Made by a program: the position numbers and the translations under genes
The notes under the pieces: model-generated
Databases searched by the model: none
Told to the model about the DNA's origin: nothing
The model's input: the letters and a program-made list of their open reading frames with translations, nothing else
In this document: positions 35,941-43,545 of the stretch, in pieces
Layout of the letters: each line of letters opens with the position of its first letter
How positions within the stretch are numbered: the stretch's first letter is position 1
Assembly: GCF_027568575.1 (NCBI RefSeq)
Contig: NZ_JANUVP010000012.1
Length of the DNA stretch: 64,000 nucleotides
Source: Caldifermentibacillus hisashii
GTDB taxonomy: Bacteria > Bacillota > Bacilli > Bacillales > Caldibacillaceae
Strand: one strand, 5' to 3'

Positions 35941-37065
35941 ATGAGTGAAATACAACGCAAAGGACAAAATGAATATGAAGAAAAAGTACTAGCCTTAAAT
36001 GGAATGGATAAAGAAATTCTTGATCAGGTCAGATTTGATGAAATAAGTGAAACAAGACCGATTTCATTAAAACCTGTGAAAGACCAAGTAATTGTCATTA
36101 CTGGTGCCTCAAGTGGAATCGGGCTAGCTACTGCAAGAATCGCCGCGAAAAAAGGTGCGAAAGTCGTCTTAGCCGCCAGAAATGAAGACGCCTTGAAGGA
36201 CTTGGTCAACGAATTAGAAAGAAAGGGTCATTCGGCAGTTTATGTAAAAGCGGATGTTGGTAGAGAAGAAGATGTGAAAAAAATTGCCGAAACAGCCATT
36301 AAGCAGTTTGGCAGGTTTGATACATGGGTGAATAATGCCGGGGTAACTATCTTTGGGTATGCAATGGAAGTCAGTATTGACGATATGAAACGATTGTTTG
36401 ATACGAATTATTGGGGTGTGGTGTACGGGTCAAGGGTGGCTGTAAACCATTTTCAAGAAAGAGGTGTTCCGGGTGCGCTCATTAATGTAGGGAGTTTGTT
36501 TGGCGATCGGGGAACTTTGATTCAATCGACTTATGCCCCGTCCAAATTTGCTGTTCACGGCTGGACAGAAAGCCTCAGAATGGAATTAGAAAAAGAAAAG
36601 GTGCCCGTCTCTGTTACGCTGATCCATCCTGGGAGAATCGACACCCCTTACAATGAACATGCCAGAAGTTACTTTGATAAACAACCGGTACATAAAGGGA
36701 TGGTTTACCCGCCTGAAGCTGTTGCAGAAGCAATTTTATTTGCCGCTGAACATCCGAAACGCAATATCTACATCGGATCGCAAGCGAGGGCACTGAAACT
36801 AATAGGAACGAACCTTCCCCGCCTTACCGACAAACTGATGGAACGCTACTTTCCTCAGACTCAATACGCCAATCGTCCATCCAACCGACCTGAAGAAAGC
36901 AACTTATTCAAGGCAGGATATGGAATGCATGAGCGAGGAACAAATATCGGGTGGAAACGCAATTCAAGTTTCTATGTAAAGGCAACGAAGTACCCGGTCA
37001 TTACCGGATTTCTCGTCGTTGGGCTTAGTGCACTCGCATGGGTTGCCGCCAAACGAAAAAAATAA
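35941..37065 (+). CDS. short-chain dehydrogenase/reductase with C-terminal membrane helix
   Basis: A 374-aa SDR. NAD(P) binding is shown by VITGASSGIGLA near residue 58, the NNAG motif, catalytic Ser in INVGSLFGDRG, and Tyr-Lys in STYAPSKFAVHG. About 90 extra residues follow the SDR core and end in a transmembrane helix (YPVITGFLVVGLSALAWVAA). The neighbour downstream is a P450 gene, a pairing that suggests lipid or alcohol oxidation, but the substrate is unknown. GAGGAG ribosome-binding site. Confidence 0.82.
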   Translation: MSEIQRKGQNEYEEKVLALNGMDKEILDQVRFDEISETRPISLKPVKDQVIVITGASSGIGLATARIAAKKGAKVVLAARNEDALKDLVNELERKGHSAVYVKADVGREEDVKKIAETAIKQFGRFDTWVNNAGVTIFGYAMEVSIDDMKRLFDTNYWGVVYGSRVAVNHFQERGVPGALINVGSLFGDRGTLIQSTYAPSKFAVHGWTESLRMELEKEKVPVSVTLIHPGRIDTPYNEHARSYFDKQPVHKGMVYPPEAVAEAILFAAEHPKRNIYIGSQARALKLIGTNLPRLTDKLMERYFPQTQYANRPSNRPEESNLFKAGYGMHERGTNIGWKRNSSFYVKATKYPVITGFLVVGLSALAWVAAKRKK

Positions 37066-37155
37066 AATAAATTGGCAAAAGAATGATCTCGAAACCAAAA
37101 TCAATGAATGCTAAACGAAAAAATAAAAGTGGATGAAAGAAAGGTGTAGGTCCCT

Positions 37156-38400
37156 ATGTCAACAAACCAAATTCCTCGTGATGAGGGAATGGATAACAGT
37201 CTCGCTCTGTTGAAAGAAGGCTATCTGTTTATTAACAATCGGGTGGAAAAATTCCAATCCGATATTTTTGAGCCCCGCTTAATGGGGCAAAAAGTCATAT
37301 GTATGAGGGGGAAAGAGGCAGCTGAACTGTTTTATGATGTGGACAAGTTCCAACGAAAATGGGCAATCCCCAATCGGATTCAAGAAACATTACTAGGGAA
37401 ACGCGGAGTGCAAACGTTAGACGGTAAGTAGCATCTTATTCGAAAGCATCTGTTTATGTCATTAATGACGCCTCCCCATCAAAAGCAGCTCGCAGAACAA
37501 ATAGCTGAATATTGGGAAAGGGAGAAAAAACAGTGGGAAAGAAAGGAAAAAATTATCCTTTTTGAAGAAGCAAAAAAAGTGCTATGTAAAGTTGCTTGTA
37601 GCTGGGCGGGTGTCCCTTTATTAGAATTAGAGGCAGATTCGCGCGCAGATGATTTTATTTCGATGGTTTATGCTTTTGGTACGATTGGTCCCGAACATTG
37701 GAAAGGGAGAATCGCTCGTAATAGGGTAGAGGAGTGGATTGAAGAAATAATTGAAAATGTTCGTTCGGGTGAGATAAAAGCGGAACAAGACAGTGCATTA
37801 TACAAAATGGCTTTTTATAAAGAGGCTGATGGTCAGCATTTTTCAACCCATTTGGCTGCAGTTGAATTAATCAATGTCATAAGACCGATTGTGGCCATTG
37901 CGACTTATATCACGTTTTCGGCACTTGCCTTATATGAGCACCCGGACCAAAAAGAAAAACTGAAGAACGGTACGCGTGAGGATCTTGAAAGGTTTATCCA
38001 TGAAGTTCGCCGCTACTATCCTTTTGGCTCGTTTGTTGGAGCTCGGGTGAAAAAGACATTTCATTGGAAAAATGTTGAGTTTAAAAAGGGAACGCTTGTG
38101 TTTCTTGATATTTACGGTACTAATCGTGATCCGCGGATATGGGAACACCCAAACCAATTTGATCTGGACAGTTTTCAAGACTGGGATGGGGACTTGTACG
38201 AATTTATTCCGCATGGCGGTGGTGGTCCGGCTAAAGGGCACCGCTGTCCGGGTGAAGGAATTACCGTTGAAATCATGAAAGCAACCCTTGATTTTCTAAT
38301 CAACAAAGTGGATTATGCCGTTCCTAATCAAGATTTAAGTTACAGATTGGATCGGATACCAACATTGCCAAAAAGCGGATTTGTTATTAGATTAAGCTGA
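37156..38400 (+). pseudogene. CYP152-type fatty acid peroxygenase P450 interrupted by an in-frame TAG
   Basis: Translated through one amber codon (37429-37431) the frame gives about 414 residues of a CypC/YbdT-like cytochrome P450. The break falls in TLDGK*HLIRK, where CypC has Lys; an AAG to TAG change explains it. Downstream, everything needed is present: the Arg of RRYYPF that replaces the usual Thr in peroxygenases, and the haem Cys in GHRCPGEG. Upstream has AAAGGTG and ATG. It is a single-nonsense pseudogene, a readthrough gene or a sequencing error. Confidence 0.82.
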
Positions 38401-38411
38401 ATAATTATCGC

Positions 38412-38440
38412 AAAAGCACGGATAGGCTCCGTGCTTTTAT
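38412..38440 (+). terminator. terminator after the P450 gene
   Basis: AAAAGCACGGA and TCCGTGCTTTT form a perfect 11-bp stem with a 5-nt loop right after the stop codon. Confidence 0.8.
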
Positions 38441-38613
38441 CGTTCTATAGCTGTTCTACAAGACATTAGATGCCAAGCCACTGTTACTAATCTTGCCCCT
38501 AGTAAATTTTTTCCATGCAACATCGCGTCACGAGTCGCCTGAAGGTTTGGGCAGCCCGAGTCTTTTCTTTATTGCACTCAATTAGTTGGGAAAACCAGGA
38601 ATCAAAAATTTTA

Positions 38614-38668
38614 TTGCATTTTATTGAAATTGTAATATAATAAACATATATTCACTAACGTTCGTTAG
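38614..38668 (+). promoter_or_regulatory. fusB-type gene promoter with TetR-like operator
   Basis: TTGCAT (38614), a 16-bp spacer and TATAAT (38636) form a sigma-A promoter. CTAACGTTCGTTAG at 38655-38668 matches the tetR operator at 34546 in 13 of 14 positions and sits just after the expected start site. Confidence 0.7.
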
Positions 38669-38782
38669 CCCGGAAGATTAGAATTCAATGTCCCTTGGGA
38701 AATTGTTAAAAGAGAGATTTTGTTTCAAAACGAACGTCCAGATAAAGCAATTTTTAAATGAAATTAATGGAGTGATATAGAT

Positions 38783-39418
38783 ATGAACCCTTTCATTCAA
38801 ACAGATCAATTTAATTATATTCGGTTTCAAGTAAAAAAACTTGTAAATGCTCATTCAACATCTAGTGATCAAGATGTGATTGCAGCTGTCAAATCGATGG
38901 TGACAGAAAATGTCTTCGCTTTAATACCTAATTTAAACGATGAGCAAAGACAGATGCTACAATCGATCACAATGGTGGATGATAAAGAGGCAGGAGAAAA
39001 ATTTTTACTGCAGTTAAAACCGTTTGTGATTCCATTTCAAGTAACGGAACCAGGAATCAAGAAATTGTTTCCGAAAGTAAAAAAATTAAAAGTCCCGCCA
39101 CTCGAAAAGCTGGATTTGCATGAAGTTGTCTACTTAAGTTGGCTGGATCAACAAACCAATAAAAAATATTTGGTATATAGGCGAGCAGGGAAATTGCTTG
39201 GAATTGAAGGTTCTTTTCAACCAATGAATCAAAAAGGTGTTTGTGCCATTTGCCACCGACATAGTGAGGTCGGTATGTTTAGTGTCAGAGAGAAGGGAAA
39301 AGCGTATGGAACTTTTATTAACAGAGGAAATTTTATTTGTACCGATAGTCAAGAATGCAACAACAATTTAATATCTTTAGAAAAATTATATGATTTTGTT
39401 GACAACATTCAAAAGTAG
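38783..39418 (+). CDS. FusB/FusC-family EF-G-binding protein
   Basis: A 211-aa protein with the helical N-terminal domain and a C-terminal zinc-binding domain: CAICHRH at about 154-160 and CTDSQEC near 192-198, giving the four-Cys cluster. FusB-type proteins bind EF-G on the ribosome and protect it from fusidic acid; the family is often annotated as fibronectin-binding. GGAGTGAT lies before the ATG. The TetR-like operator upstream suggests induction by a compound sensed by the regulator at 33.9 kb. Confidence 0.82.
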   Translation: MNPFIQTDQFNYIRFQVKKLVNAHSTSSDQDVIAAVKSMVTENVFALIPNLNDEQRQMLQSITMVDDKEAGEKFLLQLKPFVIPFQVTEPGIKKLFPKVKKLKVPPLEKLDLHEVVYLSWLDQQTNKKYLVYRRAGKLLGIEGSFQPMNQKGVCAICHRHSEVGMFSVREKGKAYGTFINRGNFICTDSQECNNNLISLEKLYDFVDNIQK

Positions 39419-39441
39419 GTACTAACTTTTAAAAACCGAGG

Positions 39442-39485
39442 ATGCCCCGTTTTTCGGATTTTCAAGGAATTAACGGGGCATTTTC
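39442..39485. terminator. bidirectional terminator after the fusB-type gene
   Basis: ATGCCCCGTT and AACGGGGCAT form a perfect 10-bp stem with a 20-nt loop, followed by TTTTC. Lies between convergent genes. Confidence 0.8.
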
Positions 39486-39491
39486 GTATTT

Positions 39492-39770
39492 TTATTGAAA
39501 TGATTTCATCGCTTGCTCCAATGCATTATGGGCTTGTCCAAAAGCTTCTGAAGGACCAGCATCCTCGGCTGTTTCCATTTGTGCCATGGAATGTTTAGCT
39601 TGGGTCAGGGCTGTAATCGCATCTTCAAGCATCGTCCCTTTATCGCCGTGTTGTTCTTTTGCTGATTGCAGTTGGCTAATCGCTTGGTCCAAGTCCACAG
39701 CTTCAGGATTGTTGTATGCATTTTCCAATTGTTGCATAACTTGTTCTAATATCTCCTTCACGTCAATCAT
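39492..39770 (-). CDS. small helical protein, unknown
   Basis: A 92-aa Gln/Ala-rich protein with heptad-like helices (ILEQVMQQLENAYNN, AISQLQSAKEQHG, ALTQAKHSMAQME). No family recognised. The start follows GGAGATGAT-like sequence. It lies beside a cluster of sporulation-type small genes, which hints at but does not prove a sporulation role. Confidence 0.6.
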   Translation of the reverse strand: MIDVKEILEQVMQQLENAYNNPEAVDLDQAISQLQSAKEQHGDKGTMLEDAITALTQAKHSMAQMETAEDAGPSEAFGQAHNALEQAMKSFQ

Positions 39771-39900
39771 CTCCTTTCCATATCGTAGTTTTACCTATTA
39801 AAACGACAGTATACCTGTTTAAATACAGCTTCCTGAGTCAAATACTCAACAAGTCATGGGTTTGTTTCTAATTTCACTCAAAACCATGTCAAGAAAAAAA

Positions 39901-40153
39901 CTAAATAAATAAAAGCTCATAGACATCATTTAATTGGCGGGCCCGCTCGCTATCCTGTTCCTGACTCGAATAATCAATGGCTTCTTTTAAAACTTGATTA
40001 AGAAACTTGCTTTCATCTTCAGACAGGTCCCTGATAAACTGCTCTTCACTTGCATAATTTCCTTTTGTAATCTTCTTAAAAAGGCTCTTACCTACATTGC
40101 TGTTTTCTGTGAGGTGCTAAAACTTCTCGAACATATAGTAATGATTGTTCCAC
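39901..40153 (-). pseudogene. csgA: csgA homologue (sigma-G-dependent sporulation protein) with a +1 frameshift
   Basis: The C-terminal 60 codons read NYASEEQFIRDLSEDESKFL and ARQLNDVYELLF, closely matching B. subtilis CsgA from memory. The start is GTG at 40153 with AAGGAG upstream and begins MEQSLLYVREVL. One extra base after GTT TTA shifts the frame and leads to an early stop; removing it gives HLTENSNVGKSLFKK in register. The total of 253 nt is 84 codons plus one base. Pseudogene or sequencing error. Confidence 0.75.
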
Positions 40154-40243
40154 TCGAGACACTCCTTAAAAATGCTGTTTTTCGATAGTCTCAACAGATG
40201 ATGAAATATTATAGGTAAAAATGTCTTTAGTCATGTGACCTAA

Positions 40244-40393
40244 TTATTCATCCGTAGAATTAGTTTGGTCCATCCATGTAATAATTTCCGGAGTATAGAG
40301 AAGTGCTGCATTAAGCTTTTCCTCTTTTATGGAAGGTTCTTGATGATTTTCTTTTTTTTGTTCTTTTTTCCCCGTTAAATCATAATCTTTCAA
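40244..40393 (-). CDS. 49-aa charged protein, unknown
   Basis: TTG start with GGAGGCG upstream opens a 49-codon frame beginning MKDYDLTGKKEQKKEN and ending WMDQTNSTDE. It is hydrophilic at the front with a more hydrophobic centre (NAALLYTPEIITWM). Family not recognised. The good ribosome-binding site and place between csgA and the cotD-type gene support it as a small sporulation-cluster gene; that role is inference. Confidence 0.55.
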   Translation of the reverse strand: MKDYDLTGKKEQKKENHQEPSIKEEKLNAALLYTPEIITWMDQTNSTDE

Positions 40394-40520
40394 CTTGTTC
40401 GCCTCCGTAAAAATATCGATAGTTGCTGCTGTTGTTATTTTCCCAAGATATGCAAATAAAATCCATAATCACAAAAATTAGGGGATAGAAAATCTCAAGC
40501 GTATAAAAATGTTAGACAAG

Positions 40521-40551
40521 GAAACGGGGCTAATAAAGTCTTGCCCCGAAT
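40521..40551 (-). terminator. terminator of the CotD-family gene
   Basis: CGGGGC (40525-40530) pairs with GCCCCG (40543-40548), extended by A-T pairs. On the minus strand TTTCCTT follows. About 30 bp after the stop. Confidence 0.65.
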
Positions 40552-40579
40552 TTATAGCCTTATATAAAGCAACAAAATC

Positions 40580-40777
40580 TTAACAACAGCGTCGAGGATA
40601 TCCTGGGTCAACTACGACGTTTCTTGTAATTGGTTGAACAATATGTCTAGGTACGTTGACAATATTGGTTCTATTGATGTTTATAACAGGGTGGATATAA
40701 GGAACTTCACGCGGAACAAAGCGGTCACGGACAACATATTTTGGTGGACAAAAAATAGGTCTCACAGGTCTAGACAA
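40580..40777 (-). CDS. CotD-family spore coat protein
   Basis: A 65-aa protein, MSRPVRPIFCPPKYVVRD at the start and VVVDPGYPRRCC at the end. Pro/Val/His-rich with paired C-terminal Cys, it fits CotD-type coat proteins that crosslink in the inner coat. The start is TTG with GGAGGTGAT eight bases upstream. Confidence 0.65.
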   Translation of the reverse strand: MSRPVRPIFCPPKYVVRDRFVPREVPYIHPVININRTNIVNVPRHIVQPITRNVVVDPGYPRRCC

Positions 40778-41251
40778 GAGAAATCACCTCCATTTCATAT
40801 ATTAGTATTACATGTATATAATGGAATTTTTGAACCGGACAATTTCCCTAATTCTATACAAATTTTGGTTATCCACCGCTTAGCCCAATAAAAATTTTTC
40901 AGAAAGGGATTTATGTCACGCATTTCTCCTTAAAATTAAACAAAAGTATTATTTTCCATGCTTATAATGGAACTACCTAAGTTAAAAATTTTTACATTTC
41001 CATCATTTTTTCAGCTTTGTTATGATTTGGATAGGTGCCGATTACCTCTGTGATAAAAAATGTTATAAAATGAGTATAACTTTTTACAGGGCAAATTGTA
41101 ATGGCATAAGAAGATCACCATGTAAAAATAGATCATTCACGTTTGGGGAATATAGTGGATACTTTTAGTTAGGTAGCTGACTTAATTCGTTTTTGCTGGG
41201 ATTATTAATTACAGCGACCAAATCGAAAATTAAAAAAGAGGGTGTTGTACA
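40778..41251. other. intergenic region with no recognised feature
   Basis: About 470 bp between divergent cotD-type and DUF441 genes. No ORF with a ribosome-binding site and no strong hairpin or repeat was seen. Confidence 0.5.
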
Positions 41252-41704
41252 ATGCAAGCTTACTTATTTTTAATATTATTACTGGTTGCCGCATTAATTG
41301 TGAAAAATCAATCACTCATTGTATCCGTTGTTTTTTTGTTAGCGATGAAGCTTATTTTTAATCATGAAAAATTATTCTCCATCATTCAGACGAAAGGAAT
41401 AAATTGGGGAGTTACCATTATCACCATTGCGGTATTAACCCCAATTGCAACCGGTCAAATTGGGTTTAAAGAATTATTTGCTTCGTTAAAATCACCATAT
41501 GCTTGGATAGCCCTTGCTTCCGGTATTCTCGTTGCGTTGCTTGCTAAAAATGGGGTTGTCCTGTTGGCGAAAGACCCACATATCACGACAGCATTAATCA
41601 TTGGAACCATCTTAGCCGTTACCTTATTTAAAGGAGTTGCAGTTGGCCCACTTATTGGTGCAGGGATTGCTTGGTATGCAATGAAATTATTTGGAGTAAA
41701 TTAA
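41252..41704 (+). CDS. ytwI: DUF441 family membrane protein (YtwI-like)
   Basis: A 150-aa membrane protein with four hydrophobic segments. ITIAVLTPIATGQIGFKEL and the C-terminal KGVAVGPLIGAGIAWYAM are diagnostic of DUF441/YtwI. Function unknown. GAGGGTG precedes the ATG. A hairpin with GCCGGGAAAG arms (41802-41841) lies about 100 bp downstream. Confidence 0.85.
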   Translation: MQAYLFLILLLVAALIVKNQSLIVSVVFLLAMKLIFNHEKLFSIIQTKGINWGVTIITIAVLTPIATGQIGFKELFASLKSPYAWIALASGILVALLAKNGVVLLAKDPHITTALIIGTILAVTLFKGVAVGPLIGAGIAWYAMKLFGVN

Positions 41705-41801
41705 TCGGTGTGTAAAATATAGATGATTCCGGTTTCATTATGGTTGTTTAATGATGGGGGCTGATAAACGACCAAAGCAATACAAATATCTCCTTATATG
41801 T

Positions 41802-41841
41802 GCCGGGAAAGCTACAAAGTTTCAAGCTCAACTTTCCCGGC
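41802..41841 (+). terminator. possible terminator downstream of ytwI
   Basis: GCCGGGAAAG and CTTTCCCGGC form a perfect 10-bp stem with a 20-nt loop. No T run follows, so termination is uncertain. Confidence 0.4.
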
Positions 41842-41930
41842 TAAGTTATGCTGGCGATTTATTTAGTTATTTCCTTGTAGATCCCAACACCACATGGATA
41901 ACCCCTATTGAGATGTAAGAGAATCAATTT

Positions 41931-42038
41931 TTAATAGCCGTAACCAACAAATGCTGCACCGACAATAATTAACAAAATAAACAATACGACAATTAACGCA
42001 AATCCTGAACCATATCCACCGCTAAAAGCTTCACCCAT
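41931..42038 (-). CDS. YjcZ family sporulation protein
   Basis: A 35-aa peptide: MGEAFSGGYGSGF, then a single hydrophobic helix (ALIVVLFILLIIVGAAFVG) and GYGY at the end. This is the standard YjcZ/sporulation membrane peptide layout. AGGAGGTGA lies eight bases before the ATG. Very short but convincing. Confidence 0.85.
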   Translation of the reverse strand: MGEAFSGGYGSGFALIVVLFILLIIVGAAFVGYGY

Positions 42039-42340
42039 TAATCTTCACCTCCTGCTTCGTTTCACAAACAGCATATGTTTCATTTGAAAAAATGGTCTGG
42101 ACACAAGCCCCATTAGAAAGAAAACTGGCAGGCAAATAAATGACTAACCTTTTTTCAGAAGGGTTCTTGACAAATAGTTTATGAAAAAAGAAGGCTTACG
42201 ACTTAGTTGGCTTATGTTCTAGCGATGGAATGGACACGACTTAATGAATAAGGACCTTGAATAATTACATTTCTTTGGAAGCTCCCACTTCAAAATGGGC
42301 AAATGAGTAGCGGGTAGTTCACATAGATAAGATAAAAAAA
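42039..42340. other. intergenic region with no recognised feature
   Basis: About 300 bp between two minus-strand genes. It should carry the yjcZ-type promoter; no hairpin or repeat stood out. Confidence 0.45.
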
Positions 42341-43120
42341 TTAATTTTCCCCAAATTTACTTTGTTTTATATAATGTTCCATTGCCTTATTTAACCACTC
42401 CTCTTCTTCTTTTGAAAATGGAGTAGGCGCCAATTTTTCCAGTTCATCATAATTGATTTCATCCAGATTGCCGGTTTGGGTGGCGAGCGTTTCCATAAAA
42501 TTATCATCGAACAAGGAGAGTGTTGACTTCATATATTCCTCGATTAAATTGATAACTTCAGGACTGTCGACAGGGCTGCCAACCAATTCTTTTACTCGTT
42601 TAGTAAAATCAATGAATACATTGTCTAATTTCTGCATTTTGCCTTCTGTTTGGACAAAAATCATATCAACAACGTCTTTATCAAAATAACTTTCTAACCA
42701 TTCCCGCTGTTTGTCTTCCGCTTGCATACTGCGAATTAAACTCATTAATACGACACTGTCAATTTCTCTGTGTTCATGAATAATTTTAGTGGCCCGATCA
42801 ATGGCACTGATGGACGTTTCAATTCTCTTTTTTTCTTTTTCAAATAATTTTTTCTGCATCGTCAATGAATCGACTAAATTCATATTAAATTTTTGCTCAG
42901 ATAAGATTTCTTTAATTTGTTCAAGGCTGAACCCGATAAATTTGTAACTAATAATTTTTTGTAGCTTAATAATATCGTCTTCACTATATTTTCGATGCCC
43001 GGAAGATTCATCTTTCGCAGGTGTTAATAACCCGATATCGTCATAATAGTGCAACGTTCGGATTGATACACCTGTTTTATCTGCAATTTCCCCAATTGAA
43101 TAAAATTTTTTCTTTTCCAT
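42341..43120 (-). CDS. MerR family regulator with TipAS-type ligand domain
   Basis: A 259-aa regulator. Residues 6-75 are the MerR winged helix (YSIGEIADKTGVSIRTLHYYDDIGLLTP). A dimerisation coiled coil follows (about 85-120), then a C-terminal all-helical domain of the TipAS/Mta type that binds antibiotics or other hydrophobic ligands. Its own promoter has the 19-bp spacer typical of MerR control, so it is likely autoactivated. The ligand is unknown and no transporter is adjacent. Confidence 0.88.
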   Translation of the reverse strand: MEKKKFYSIGEIADKTGVSIRTLHYYDDIGLLTPAKDESSGHRKYSEDDIIKLQKIISYKFIGFSLEQIKEILSEQKFNMNLVDSLTMQKKLFEKEKKRIETSISAIDRATKIIHEHREIDSVVLMSLIRSMQAEDKQREWLESYFDKDVVDMIFVQTEGKMQKLDNVFIDFTKRVKELVGSPVDSPEVINLIEEYMKSTLSLFDDNFMETLATQTGNLDEINYDELEKLAPTPFSKEEEEWLNKAMEHYIKQSKFGEN

Positions 43121-43161
43121 TTCTAATCCTCCATTCAGAAATTTTTTAAAGCTCTATTCTT

Positions 43162-43192
43162 ACTATAAAGCCTAACGTAACTGTAGGTTCAA
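43162..43192 (-). promoter_or_regulatory. MerR-type promoter with 19-bp spacer
   Basis: Minus strand: TTGAAC, 19-bp spacer containing CCTA...TAGG inverted ends, TATAGT. The overlong spacer is the hallmark of promoters activated by DNA untwisting by MerR proteins. Confidence 0.8.
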
Positions 43193-43284
43193 GGGAAATT
43201 TAATTATTTTTTTTAACCAGCTTTATATAAATTGACTTTCTTATAAATGTTCGTTATAATTTGTCAAAACAATTCGATACTTGT

Positions 43285-43522
43285 TCAATGATAGGGAGAG
43301 TAATGATTGATTTTTTCGTTGATAGCGAGCCGATGTTGGTGGAAGATCGGTACGGAAGCAATCGTGAAACGCACCCTTGAGAAAGTTTATTGAAAGTGAA
43401 AGTAGGTAAACTCGGTTAAATCCGTTATTATTGCAAGCTGGCTTATTTGGATAAGCAAGTAGAGTGGCACCGCGAGCAAAACCCTCGTCTCTATATTTTT
43501 ATATGGAGATGGGGGTTTTTTA
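43285..43522 (+). promoter_or_regulatory. T-box riboswitch of argS
   Basis: Stem I begins near the GAGAGTAATGATTG motif. The T-box core AGAGTGGCACCGCG is at 43461-43474, where TGGC would pair with the uncharged tRNA 3' end. The terminator is CCCTCGTCTCTATAT paired with ATATGGAGATGGGGG, then six T. A CGC at 43370-43372 (Arg codon, followed by A) is the best specifier candidate. Uncharged tRNA-Arg should turn on argS. Confidence 0.88.
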
Positions 43523-43545
43523 ATGTTAAATGAAGGAGGGTTTGT

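Noticed and set aside
37429..37431. Recoded TAG (pyrrolysine) in the P450
   Set aside because: No pylTSBCD genes are seen, and bacilli do not normally use Pyl. The site aligns with an ordinary Lys in CypC.
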